45,079 nt of DNA from Clostridiales bacterium (GCA_004558115.1 SFDT01000012.1:1-45079), one strand, 5' to 3'; shown: positions 15,828 through 24,102, counted from the stretch's first letter. Made by a program: numbers and translations. The notes: generated by a model not told the origin, from the sequence alone.

Positions 15828-16952
15828 TTACTTCTTCAGCTCGCCGGTGGCCAGCTGGGTCAGATAGGCGTTCAGGAAACCGTCTAAATCGCCGTCCATA
15901 ACGCCGTCGATGTTGCTGGTCTCGTAGCCGGTGCGGGTGTCCTTTACCATCTGGTAGGGCATGAACACATAGGAGCGGATCTGGCTGCCCCATTCGATCT
16001 TCATCTGAACGCCCTTGATGTCGGAGATCTTCTCCGCGTGCTGCTGGGCCTTCAGCTCCAGGAGCTTTGCCCGCAGCATCTTCATGCAGTTGTCCTTGTT
16101 CTGGAACTGGCTGCGCTCCTGCTGGGACGCCACCACGATGCCCGTGGGCTTGTGGATAAGGCGGACGGCGGAGGAGGTCTTGTTGACGTGCTGGCCGCCG
16201 GCGCCGGAGGCCCGGTAGACCTGCATTTCGATATCCTCCTCCCGGATCTCCACGGAGTCGTCATCCTCCATCTCCGGCATGACCTCAATAGCGGCGAAGG
16301 AGGTCTGGCGGCGGGCGTTGGCGTCAAAGGGGGAGACGCGGACCAGGCGGTGGACGCCGTTCTCGCTCTTCAAAAGGCCGTAGGCGTTCTCACCCTCGAT
16401 GGAGATGGCGGCGGACTTGATGCCGGCCTCGTCGCCGTCCTCATAGTCCAAAATTTTATAGACGAAGCCATGGCGCTCGGCCCAGCGGGTATACATGCGG
16501 TAGAGCATCTGGGCCCAGTCCTGGGCCTCGGTGCCGCCGGCGCCGGCGTGGAACTGCAAAATGGCGTTGGAGTTGTCATACTCGCCGGAGAGCAGGGTGG
16601 TCATCCGGGTCTCCTCCACCTTCTCCTCCAGGACTGTGAAGCCCTCCTTCAGTTCGGCCAGCAGCTCCTCGTCCTCAGCCTCCTGGCCCATCTCGCAAAG
16701 GGCGGTGAGGTCCTCCCACTCTCCGATGAGCTTCTCCTGCCGGGCCACCTTGTTTTGCAGCTGCTTTAAGCGCATCTGCACCTTCTGAGACCGCTCCAGG
16801 TCGTTCCAGAAGCCGTCCTGGGCGGTCTCCTCCTCCAGCCGAGCCGCCTCCTGCCGTGCGCTCTCAATGTCCAGCGCGGCGGACAGCTTGTCCAGCTCGG
16901 GTCCCAGGTCCCGGAGCTTCTGCTTGTATTCATCGTACTCGATCAAAGCCAT
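15828..16952 (-). CDS. prfB: Peptide chain release factor 2
   Basis: Recognises UAA and UGA stop codons and triggers peptide release. The 374 residues contain the tripeptide anticodon SPF (VRVSPFDANARRQTSF) and the catalytic GGQ (YRASGAGGQHVNKTSSAVRL). The frame is continuous, with no in-frame UGA or CTTTGA shift site near codon 25, so the usual autoregulatory frameshift is absent. ATG at 16952 has GGAG seven bases upstream; a further in-frame ATG upstream lacks one. Its last 28 codons are duplicated downstream at 15602-15690, and I infer that the end now in use was supplied by the inserted element. Confidence 0.97.
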   Translation of the reverse strand: MALIEYDEYKQKLRDLGPELDKLSAALDIESARQEAARLEEETAQDGFWNDLERSQKVQMRLKQLQNKVARQEKLIGEWEDLTALCEMGQEAEDEELLAELKEGFTVLEEKVEETRMTTLLSGEYDNSNAILQFHAGAGGTEAQDWAQMLYRMYTRWAERHGFVYKILDYEDGDEAGIKSAAISIEGENAYGLLKSENGVHRLVRVSPFDANARRQTSFAAIEVMPEMEDDDSVEIREEDIEMQVYRASGAGGQHVNKTSSAVRLIHKPTGIVVASQQERSQFQNKDNCMKMLRAKLLELKAQQHAEKISDIKGVQMKIEWGSQIRSYVFMPYQMVKDTRTGYETSNIDGVMDGDLDGFLNAYLTQLATGELKK

Positions 16953-16989
16953 GGCGATTCTCCATTCACTGAATTTCATTAGCCATAGT

Positions 16990-17018
16990 ATTATAACGAA
17001 AGAAAGTTTTTTTGTAAA
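16990..17018 (-). promoter_or_regulatory. Sigma-A promoter of prfB
   Basis: On the minus strand TTTACA (17013-17018), a 17-base spacer and TATAAT (16990-16995). The leader is about 30 nt. Confidence 0.8.
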
Positions 17019-17217
17019 GAAAAACGTGCAAAACCGCTGAAAATTCCGCACATTCCCCTTTCTCTCCAGCAGCGGCTGCCGGCCTGCGGGATTTTTTCTC
17101 CGGCGGCTTCCGGAAAAGAGTGGTTGTTCATAATTTGTTCATGATTTCAAAGGGCTTTTCCGATATGGTACAGGTAGAGAGGAAGCAACAACTTCGCGAC
17201 CATAAATGGAGGGAAAC

Positions 17218-20200
17218 ATGAAGAGTAATTGGAAGAAAAAGCTATCGGCCTTCCTGCTGGCCCTGACGCTGATCGTCGGGCTGATGCCCACCGCCCTGGC
17301 GGCGGACTGCGGCCATAACAACTGGAGCACCTGGCAGAAGCTGAACGACCAGCAGCACCAGCGCACCTGCCTGACCAGCGGCTGTACCGGCATTCAGACG
17401 GCCAACCACCAGTGGTCCTCCGTTTATGAAAAAGACGCCGTTTCCCACTGGAAGAAATGCTCCGACTGCGGCGCCCAGACCACCCACGAGGCCCATGTGT
17501 ACAGCGGCACCATGAAGTACGACGCCAACAACCACTGGGACCAGTGCTCCGTCTGCGGCTACCAGGACAACCTGGGGGGCCATGTGGACCTGAATAGCGA
17601 CGGCAAGTGCGATACCTGCGGCTATACCACGGGCACCGCCACCATCACCGTCACTTTCATGAACGGCACGAAGACCTTCAAGACCCAGAGCGTGAAAAAG
17701 GGCTCCGCCCCCTCCGCGCCCGGCACGCCGTCCAAATCCAGCAGCGGCAGCAAGACCTACACCTTCAAGGGCTGGACCACCAAGGACCCCGGCTCCTCCG
17801 CCCTGTACAGCGGCCAGAGCTATCTGACCTCCTCCCAGGTGGCCAAGACCACCCTGAACGCCAACACCACGTATTATGCCCTGTACACCTCCTCCAGCAG
17901 CAGCGGCGACATTTCCTATAAGGTCTCCGCCGGAGAGAGCGTGACCTTTGACCGCTCCGATTTCAAGGAGCTGTATGAGGACGCCTGCGGCGGCAAGTTC
18001 GACTACGCCGTCTTCACGCCGGACAGCTCCTATAAGAGCTCCTACGGCTCCTTCTACTTCGACTACGACGGCAAGGAGGAGGAGAAGATCGCCAAGAGCG
18101 ACATGGATGACTACGAGTTCGAGTACTCCAAGACCGCCGATTATCCCATCGGCAGCCTCAGCTTCGTGGCCGCTGAAGACGCCTCCGACCACACCATCGC
18201 CCTCAGCTGCACCCTCTACGGCGACGATGACGATGTGGAGGCTTCCGTGACTGTGAAGATCGGCAAGGGCAGCGGCGCCTCCAGCAAGGCCGACCTGGTG
18301 CTGGAGGTGGACCCCGACGACGCGGTGACTTTTGACCGCACCGACTTCAAGGATCTCTTTGAGGACGAGTGTGACGATACCTTCCGCACTGTCATCTTTA
18401 CCGGCAGCGACAACCTGACCTCCTCCGTGGGCCTTCTGTACTTCGACTACGACGGCAAGGAAGAGGAGAAGCTCACCAAGAACAGCCTGGACGACTACGA
18501 GTTTGAGTACTCCAAGAGCGGCGACTACCCCATCAGCAAGCTGTCCTTCCTGGCGGACGAGGATGCCGACGGCGAAGTGGTCACTCTGGAATTCACCCTG
18601 TACGGCGACGATGAGACCCTGGACGGCGTGCTGGAGATCCGCATCGGCGATGTGGAGGTCAGTGAGGAACAGGGCGACATCAACTACACCGTGGCCGCCG
18701 GCGACACGGTGGCCTTTGACCGGGCGGACTTCAACAAGTTCTTCAAGGAGGAGTACTCCAAGACCGTCCGCTATGTCACCTTCTATCCCGATAATTCCTA
18801 CAAGTCCGCCGACGGCGCCATTTACTTCGATTACGACGGCAAGAAGGAGGAGAAGTTCTCCAAGACGGACCTGGAGGACGAATCGTTCTATTACAGCTCC
18901 GACGATTACGGCGACTACGCCCTGGCGGATCTGAGCTTCGTGGCGGACGAGGACTTTGACGAGGCCCTGAGCCTGGAGTTCCGGGCCTGGTACGACGAGG
19001 ACACCTACGTGGACGGTGTGCTGGTCATCTCTCCCGACAGCGAGAGCGCCAACGGCGAGACCTCCATCTCCGGCAAGGGCGCCGCTGACATCCGCTATTT
19101 CACCACGTACAGCAGCTCCGTGCAGCTGAACCTCAACGACTTTGCCCGGTTTTTGAAGCAGTCCTACCCCAGCAGCACGCTGGAGTATGTGAAGATCACC
19201 GCCGTGCCCACCTCCGGCAGCCTGTACTATAATTACTACGGCACCAGCAAATACGGCGATTCCAAGGTCCGTCTGGCCGCCGACAACTGCAAGGACTACA
19301 AGTTCTACTTCAGCCCCGGCAGCACCAAGGACTGCGCCCTCAGTGAGCTGACCTTCATTCCCAACGGCTTCAACTACTGCCCCAGCATCTCCTTCACCGC
19401 CTACGGCAGCGGCTCCAAGTCCGTGTCCGGCAGCATCCTCATCAGCGTCACCCTGGACTCCATGTCCGAGGTCTACGGCGTCACCCCCAAGGGCACCGCC
19501 GTCACCTTCCCCGCCAGCGCCATCTCCAGCGCCGTTTCCAAGGGCACCGGGCTGACCCTGGGCAGCATCCGCCTGCTGGCGCTGCCCTCCTCCAGCCAGG
19601 GCACCATCCAGCTGACCAACGGCACCAAGGCTGACACCTCCACGCTGTATGCGTACAGCGGCACCGGCACCAGCAAGATCTCCAATCTGCAGTTCGTGCC
19701 CGCCAGCGGCTTCACCGGCTCCGTGGAGATCCCTTATGTGGCCTACAACACCAGCGGCAACGCCGTCGCCATGGGCAAGTTCTCCCTGGGCGTGGTGAGC
19801 TCCATCCCCAAGTTCTCCGACGTGACCTCCTCCACCTGGTGCTATAAGTATGTGGTGGAGATGTGCGACGCCGATGTCATCGACGGCTATACCAACGGCA
19901 CCTTCCGCCCCAACAACACCGTCACCTACGGCCAGGCCCTGAAGCTCATCATGCTGGCCGCCGGCTACCCCGTTCAGGAGAAGACCGGCACCCACTGGGC
20001 CAGCGGCTATCTGACCAAGGCCAAGGCTGACAAGCTCATCAGCGGCACCGTGGACCTGGACGCGCCCATCACCCGCCTGGTCGTGGCGCAGATCGCCGCC
20101 AAGGCCATGGAGCTGAACACCTCCGACCTCTCCAGTGTCAAACCCTTCACCGACACCTCTGATGTGTATGTGCAGGCGCTGAGCGCCGCAGGCATCGTGG

Positions 20201-20304
20201 AGGGCTACTTCTCCGGCGGTACCAGCACCTTCCGCCCCAGCAACACCCTGACCCGGGGCCAGGTGTCTGCCATCGTCTGGCGCATGAAGAATTACAACGG
20301 CTGA
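17218..20304 (+). CDS. Large secreted SLH-domain surface protein with five tandem repeats
   Basis: Probably a cell-surface protein bound to pyruvylated wall polymer. The 1028 residues begin with a signal peptide (about 1-29, ending TALAA). A Cys/His/Trp-rich head with several CxxC pairs runs from about 30 to 140. An InlB-like beta-grasp segment follows near 145-225 (ITVTFMNGTKTF to GWTTKDPG). Five units of about 120-135 residues begin near 232, 359, 488, 625 and 751. The first three share VTFDRxDF and YFDYDGKEEEK and are very acidic; the last two are diverged. C-terminal SLH motifs start near 864 (KFSDVTSSTWCYKYV, TFRPNNTVTYGQ, TFRPSNTLTRGQ). The ATG at 17218 has GGAGG five bases upstream. 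Ligand or role unknown. Confidence 0.85.
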   Translation: MKSNWKKKLSAFLLALTLIVGLMPTALAADCGHNNWSTWQKLNDQQHQRTCLTSGCTGIQTANHQWSSVYEKDAVSHWKKCSDCGAQTTHEAHVYSGTMKYDANNHWDQCSVCGYQDNLGGHVDLNSDGKCDTCGYTTGTATITVTFMNGTKTFKTQSVKKGSAPSAPGTPSKSSSGSKTYTFKGWTTKDPGSSALYSGQSYLTSSQVAKTTLNANTTYYALYTSSSSSGDISYKVSAGESVTFDRSDFKELYEDACGGKFDYAVFTPDSSYKSSYGSFYFDYDGKEEEKIAKSDMDDYEFEYSKTADYPIGSLSFVAAEDASDHTIALSCTLYGDDDDVEASVTVKIGKGSGASSKADLVLEVDPDDAVTFDRTDFKDLFEDECDDTFRTVIFTGSDNLTSSVGLLYFDYDGKEEEKLTKNSLDDYEFEYSKSGDYPISKLSFLADEDADGEVVTLEFTLYGDDETLDGVLEIRIGDVEVSEEQGDINYTVAAGDTVAFDRADFNKFFKEEYSKTVRYVTFYPDNSYKSADGAIYFDYDGKKEEKFSKTDLEDESFYYSSDDYGDYALADLSFVADEDFDEALSLEFRAWYDEDTYVDGVLVISPDSESANGETSISGKGAADIRYFTTYSSSVQLNLNDFARFLKQSYPSSTLEYVKITAVPTSGSLYYNYYGTSKYGDSKVRLAADNCKDYKFYFSPGSTKDCALSELTFIPNGFNYCPSISFTAYGSGSKSVSGSILISVTLDSMSEVYGVTPKGTAVTFPASAISSAVSKGTGLTLGSIRLLALPSSSQGTIQLTNGTKADTSTLYAYSGTGTSKISNLQFVPASGFTGSVEIPYVAYNTSGNAVAMGKFSLGVVSSIPKFSDVTSSTWCYKYVVEMCDADVIDGYTNGTFRPNNTVTYGQALKLIMLAAGYPVQEKTGTHWASGYLTKAKADKLISGTVDLDAPITRLVVAQIAAKAMELNTSDLSSVKPFTDTSDVYVQALSAAGIVEGYFSGGTSTFRPSNTLTRGQVSAIVWRMKNYNG

Positions 20305-20310
20305 GCATTT

Positions 20311-20354
20311 GCAAAAACCACCCCCGGGACTTTCGTCCCGGGGGTGGTTTTTGC
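20311..20354 (+). terminator. Terminator of the large SLH gene
   Basis: A 20-bp perfect stem (20311-20330 and 20335-20354) with loop TTTC; the T run falls inside the 3' arm. It starts six bases after the stop codon. Confidence 0.9.
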
Positions 20355-20455
20355 GGCTTTGCCTCCGCCGCTCGGCCGCAAACCCAGTGAAACGGATCGC
20401 GGCCGAAAGCGAGGAGCAGCAGAATGAGCGCGGGACGAGTTTTGATGTGAAGCAT

Positions 20456-20492
20456 AAAAACTCGTCGCAAGCGATATGACGCTTGCGACGAG
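20456..20492 (-). terminator. Terminator of tRNA-Gly
   Basis: On the minus strand CTCGTCGCAAGCG pairs with CGCTTGCGACGAG around a six-base loop, followed by TTTTT, directly after the tRNA CCA end. Confidence 0.88.
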
Positions 20493-20493
20493 C

Positions 20494-20567
20494 TGGAGCG
20501 GCTAATGGGAGTCGAACCCACCTATGCAGCTTGGGAAGCTGCCGTTCTACCGATGAACTATAGCCGC
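20494..20567 (-). tRNA. tRNA-Gly (anticodon CCC), CCA encoded
   Basis: Minus-strand cloverleaf of 74 nt. Acceptor GCGGCTA pairs with TAGCCGC. The anticodon stem GCAGC/GCTGC encloses loop TTCCCAA, giving anticodon CCC. The T arm is GTGGG-TTCGACT-CCCAT, and the discriminator U is followed by encoded CCA. It reads GGG codons. Confidence 0.95.
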
Positions 20568-20580
20568 ATGTCTGGAGGCT

Positions 20581-20609
20581 ATTATAGCAGGCCTTTTCAA
20601 AAATTGCAA
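20581..20609 (-). promoter_or_regulatory. Promoter of tRNA-Gly
   Basis: On the minus strand TTGCAA (20604-20609), a 17-base spacer and TATAAT (20581-20586). Transcription would start within a few bases of the mature tRNA 5' end. Confidence 0.82.
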
Positions 20610-20656
20610 CCGGAAAAATGTCGTGCCCTGCCGCCGCTTCATAAATCGCGTTTTCC

Positions 20657-20686
20657 TTGCGTCCTCTCATAACCTTATGTTATCAT
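20657..20686 (+). promoter_or_regulatory. Promoter of the osmC-like gene
   Basis: TTGCGT (20657-20662), an 18-base spacer and TATCAT (20681-20686), with an extended -10 TGT just before it. Confidence 0.6.
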
Positions 20687-20724
20687 GGAGCTGGAAACAA
20701 ATCAAAAAGCAGGAGGGACCCTTT

Positions 20725-21117
20725 ATGATCACAGTCAGAGGCGGCGCGGATAAGCGCATGGCCACCCTTTCCAATGGCAGCTGCACCTATTACGCGGATG
20801 TCCCGGTGGAGAGCGGCGGCACAGGCCTGTATCCCCGGCCGGGCGAATACCTGATGTCCGCTTTCGCCGCCTGCATGAACATGACCACCCGGGGACTTTT
20901 GAACGAGCGGAACGCCTCTTATGAGGAAGTGGTCACAAAGGTGGAGCTGGACCGCTCCGACCTGGACCATCTCACGTTTTTCTATCAGACGGAGATCATC
21001 GGCGATGTGCCGGAGGAGATCCGGCAACAGGTCCTGCGGGAGGCCGAAAACTGCGATGTCTGCCGGATGCTGCGGGCGGAAAAAACATTTCTGCCCCTGG
21101 ACGCCCTGAACAAATAA
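20725..21117 (+). CDS. OsmC/Ohr family peroxidase-like protein
   Basis: Members reduce organic hydroperoxides in the cytoplasm using two reactive cysteines. The 130 residues contain both cysteine regions: AFAACMNMTTRGL near residue 52, and NCDVCRMLRAEK near the C-terminus, where the usual VxxCP motif has become CDVC. Upstream in-frame codons back to 20623 are not supported; the ATG at 20725 has AGGAGG eight bases upstream. It stands alone between its own promoter and a terminator. Substrate is unknown and redox activity with the altered motif is not certain. Confidence 0.85.
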   Translation: MITVRGGADKRMATLSNGSCTYYADVPVESGGTGLYPRPGEYLMSAFAACMNMTTRGLLNERNASYEEVVTKVELDRSDLDHLTFFYQTEIIGDVPEEIRQQVLREAENCDVCRMLRAEKTFLPLDALNK

Positions 21118-21123
21118 CGCCGC

Positions 21124-21161
21124 AACCGTCCCCGCGGGCCTCTGTGCCCGCGGGGACGGTT
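21124..21161 (+). terminator. Terminator-like hairpin after the osmC-like gene
   Basis: AACCGTCCCCGCGGGC (21124-21139) pairs perfectly with 21146-21161. The stem is strong but there is no clear T run after it. Confidence 0.6.
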
Positions 21162-21234
21162 CCCGTATTCCCGCTTGTCATGACCGTCCTTCTTTTTTCA
21201 TACAGTTTACCATCTGTTGATAAGGGGGATCACC

Positions 21235-22356
21235 ATGAAAAAATTCCTTGCCGTTCTGGGCGCGGCGCTGGTGCTGACCACCGGCGCGGGCGCCATTGAG
21301 GTGTCGGCGCCCTCGGCGCTGCTGATGGAGAAGGAGACCGGCACCGTGCTGTTCGCCAAGGACGAGCACGCCCGCCTGGAGCCCGCCAGCGTCACAAAGA
21401 TCATGACGCTGCTGCTGGTGATGGAGGCCATCGACAGCGGCCAGCTCAGCTACGACACCGTGATCACCGCCTCCGCCCACGCCTGCTCCATGGGCGGCAG
21501 CCAGATCTGGCTGAAGGAGAACGAGCAGATGACCGTGGACGATATGCTCAAGGCTGTGTGCGTGGTATCCGCCAACGACTGCGCCGTGGCCCTGGCGGAG
21601 CAGGTGGCCGGCAGCGAGGAGGCCTTTGTGGAGCGGATGAACCAGCGGGCAGCGGAGCTGGGCATGGGGGACACCACCTTCCAAAACGCCACCGGCCTGC
21701 CGGCGGAGGGCCATCTCACCTCCGCCTACGACATCGCCCTCATGAGCCGGGAGCTCATCTCAAAGCACCCGGATATCCGCCGCTACACCACCATCTGGAT
21801 GGACACCCTGCGAAACGGCGCCTCGCAGCTGGTGAACACCAACAAGCTCATCCGCTTCTACGAGGGCGCCACGGGGCTGAAGACCGGCTCCACCGACAGC
21901 GCCTTGTACTGCCTGTCCGCCACGGCGGAGCGGGACGGCATGGAGCTCATCTCCGTCATCATGAAGGGTGCCTCCTCCGCCCAGCGGTTCGAGGACGCCA
22001 AAGCCCTTCTCAGCTACGGTTTTTCCACCTACGCACTGAAAACCATCGTACCGGAGGAGGCCCTGCCGCCTGTGCCGGTAGAGCTGGGGACCCAGGCCAC
22101 CGTGCAGCCGGTGCTGGGGGAGGGGAACGTGCTGCTGCTGGAAAAGGCCCGGGCCGGCGGCCTGACCCAGACCGTGGAGCTGGTGGATTCCGTGGCGGCG
22201 CCGGTGGAGGCCGGAGACCGGCTGGGGACCCTCACCGTGACGGCGGGGGAGGAGACCGCGGCGGAGATCCCTATCCTGGCGGGAGAGACGGTGCCCCGTG
22301 TCACATTTTCCCAGATGCTGCGGCGGCTGCTGCGCACCGCGTTTCTGGCGGGATGA
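21235..22356 (+). CDS. dacF: D-alanyl-D-alanine carboxypeptidase (DacF-type, S11)
   Basis: Trims the terminal D-Ala of peptidoglycan stem peptides outside the membrane. The 373 residues begin with a signal peptide (about 1-20). They carry the three penicillin-binding motifs: SVTK (Ser52, Lys55), SAN (112-114) and KTG (216-218). A beta-rich C-terminal domain and an amphipathic membrane-anchoring helix (MLRRLLRTAFLAG) follow. The ATG at 21235 has AAGGGGG six bases upstream, better than the in-frame TTG at 21217. No sporulation operon surrounds it, so vegetative DacA and sporulation DacF roles cannot be separated. Confidence 0.93.
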   Translation: MKKFLAVLGAALVLTTGAGAIEVSAPSALLMEKETGTVLFAKDEHARLEPASVTKIMTLLLVMEAIDSGQLSYDTVITASAHACSMGGSQIWLKENEQMTVDDMLKAVCVVSANDCAVALAEQVAGSEEAFVERMNQRAAELGMGDTTFQNATGLPAEGHLTSAYDIALMSRELISKHPDIRRYTTIWMDTLRNGASQLVNTNKLIRFYEGATGLKTGSTDSALYCLSATAERDGMELISVIMKGASSAQRFEDAKALLSYGFSTYALKTIVPEEALPPVPVELGTQATVQPVLGEGNVLLLEKARAGGLTQTVELVDSVAAPVEAGDRLGTLTVTAGEETAAEIPILAGETVPRVTFSQMLRRLLRTAFLAG

Positions 22357-22387
22357 GGCGTTTTTGTCAAAACACGACTGTTTTCTC

Positions 22388-22416
22388 TTGCCGTTGCCGC
22401 GGCGGGATGGTATACT
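22388..22416 (+). promoter_or_regulatory. Promoter of pgi
   Basis: TTGCCG (22388-22393), a 17-base spacer and TATACT (22411-22416) preceded by an extended -10 TGG. Confidence 0.7.
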
Positions 22417-22477
22417 TTTCCTAAGATATTCCATCCAGGCGGCCGGGCCGCCAAAACAAATGAAAGGACTTGTTTCT

Positions 22478-23812
22478 ATGCTGGATGTCAAGCTGTTCCA
22501 TATGAAATCCTTCCTGCCCATGCCTTACGAGGAGGCGCTGGCTCCCCGCCTGAAGCACGCCCATGAAAAGCTCCAGAACGCCAGCGGTGCCGGCGGCGAG
22601 TTCACCGGCTGGGTCCATCTGCCCCGCAGCTATGACCGCGCCGAGTTCGCCCGCATCAAGCAGGCCGCCGCCAAGATCCAAAGCGACTCCCAGGCCCTGG
22701 TGGTCATCGGCATCGGCGGGTCCTACCTGGGTGCCCGGGGCGTCATCGACTGCCTGTGCTCCCCCAACTACAACCTGAAAAAGAAAAACACCCCCAATGT
22801 CTATTTCGCCGGCAACGGCCTGTCCGCCGACGCCCTTCAGGAAATTCTAGAACTGGTGGAGGATGTGGATTTCTCCGTGAACGTCATCTCCAAATCCGGC
22901 ACCACCACGGAGCCCGCCGTGGCCTTCCGCTTCTTCCGGGAGGCGCTGGAGAAGAAGTACGGCAAGGAGGGCGCCAAGAGCCGCATTTACGCCACCACCG
23001 ACAAGAGCCGCGGCGCTTTGAAGTCCCTGGCGGACGCCGAGGGCTGGGAGACCTTCGTGGTGCCCGATAACGTGGGCGGCCGGTACAGCGTGCTGACCGC
23101 TGTGGGCCTGCTGCCCATCGCCGTCGCCGGCGTGGACATCGAAGCCCTGATGCGGGGCGCCGCCCAGATGATGGACCGCTGCGCCGAGGCCTCCTACGAC
23201 TGCCCCGCCTGGCGCTATGCCGCCATCCGCTACGAGCTGTACCGCTCCGGCCGCTCCGTGGAGCTGCTGGCCTGCTATGACCCTGCCTTCCGCTTCATGC
23301 TGGAGTGGTGGAAGCAGCTGTACGGCGAGAGCGAGGGCAAGGACGACAAGGGCCTGTTCCCCGCCAGCGTGGAGTTCACCGCGGACCTCCACTCCATGGG
23401 CCAGTACATCCAGGAGGGCAAGCGCCTTATGTTCGAGACCGTGGTGCGCCTGGGCGCCTCTGAAAACCGCCTGGCCGTGCCCCGGGACGAGGCCGACGGC
23501 GACGGTCTGAACTTCCTGGCCGGCACCGATATGGACTTCATCCGGGACCGCGCCATGGAGGGCACGCTGCTGGCCCACACGGAGGGCGGCGTCCCCAACA
23601 TCATCGTGGAGGCCGACGGCAAGACCGCCGAGGGCCTGGGCCAGCTCATCTACTTCTTTGAGTACGCCTGCGGCCTGTCCGGCTACCTGCTGGACGTGAA
23701 CCCCTTCGACCAGCCCGGCGTGGAGGCCTACAAGAAAAACATGTTCGCCCTCCTGGGCAAGCCCGGCTACGAGGACCGGAAGGCGGATCTGGAGGCCAAG
23801 CTGGCGGAGTAA
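22478..23812 (+). CDS. pgi: Glucose-6-phosphate isomerase
   Basis: Interconverts glucose 6-phosphate and fructose 6-phosphate. The 444 residues match the ~450-residue Firmicute type. They show VVIGIGGSYLGARGVID, the sugar-phosphate site SKSGTTTEPAVAFR, and a VEFTADLHSMGQYIQEG segment with the catalytic His. Upstream codons to 22298 are excluded because the promoter lies inside them; the ATG at 22478 has AAAGGA nine bases upstream. The last 18 codons (from GKPGYEDRKADL) and stop are repeated at 23968-24024. As with prfB, the functional end appears to have been supplied by an inserted element. Confidence 0.97.
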   Translation: MLDVKLFHMKSFLPMPYEEALAPRLKHAHEKLQNASGAGGEFTGWVHLPRSYDRAEFARIKQAAAKIQSDSQALVVIGIGGSYLGARGVIDCLCSPNYNLKKKNTPNVYFAGNGLSADALQEILELVEDVDFSVNVISKSGTTTEPAVAFRFFREALEKKYGKEGAKSRIYATTDKSRGALKSLADAEGWETFVVPDNVGGRYSVLTAVGLLPIAVAGVDIEALMRGAAQMMDRCAEASYDCPAWRYAAIRYELYRSGRSVELLACYDPAFRFMLEWWKQLYGESEGKDDKGLFPASVEFTADLHSMGQYIQEGKRLMFETVVRLGASENRLAVPRDEADGDGLNFLAGTDMDFIRDRAMEGTLLAHTEGGVPNIIVEADGKTAEGLGQLIYFFEYACGLSGYLLDVNPFDQPGVEAYKKNMFALLGKPGYEDRKADLEAKLAE

Positions 23813-23967
23813 CGGCGGCGTTTGACAAGCGCCGCTTGCCCAGGAGCCGCCGCGTAAGCGGCGTACGAGCGTTTTGGCCCCCGGCCAAAACCCCGGACCT
23901 GACGGGATTCACTCCCGGCAGGTCAAGTCCTATCCGAGGGGCCCCCATGGGACCGGTCCCATGGGGA
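23813..23967 (+). mobile_element. Structured 3'-end insertion element downstream of pgi
   Basis: This 155-nt stretch lies between the pgi stop and a second copy of its 3' end. Hairpin A is a six-pair stem with GTAA loop (23848-23863). B is GTTTTGGCC/GGCCAAAAC (23871-23891). C is six pairs, a one-by-one mismatch and five pairs (23896-23924). These are followed by AAGTCC and D, a perfect 24-base palindrome (23943-23966) that touches the repeated gene end. A to B is seven bases and B to C four bases, as in the prfB element. An additional hairpin (GCGGCG/CGCCGC) precedes A. No protein is encoded. Confidence 0.62.
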
Positions 23968-24024
23968 GGCAAGCCCGGCTATGAGGACCGGAAGGCAGAT
24001 CTGGAGGCCAAGCTGGCGGAGTGA
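23968..24024 (+). pseudogene. Displaced second copy of the pgi 3' end
   Basis: These 57 bases encode the last 18 residues of Pgi and a stop. They align without gaps to 23756-23812 with three differences: TAC/TAT, GCG/GCA and TAA/TGA. All are silent. It has no start of its own, although an open frame runs into it through the element. Confidence 0.85.
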
Positions 24025-24102
24025 TCTCACGGCTTTCCCGCCAAAATGACGGTTCACTGTCAATATTACATTATGAACAAAGTTTGAATTTGCTTTTTTG
24101 CA

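Noticed and set aside
17120..17150. Direct repeat TTGTTCAT upstream of the large SLH gene as an operator or -35
   Set aside because: No matching -10 at proper spacing and only one short repeat; too weak to call.
17242..20670. A 1142-codon open frame antisense to the large SLH gene
   Set aside because: It mirrors the codon bias of the real gene, is Gly/Ala/Val/His-rich without domains, and the sense strand has signal peptide, repeats and SLH motifs.
23836..24024. A 62-codon frame through the pgi element into the displaced pgi end
   Set aside because: No ribosome site; the frame is explained by the copied gene end plus GC-rich structured sequence.
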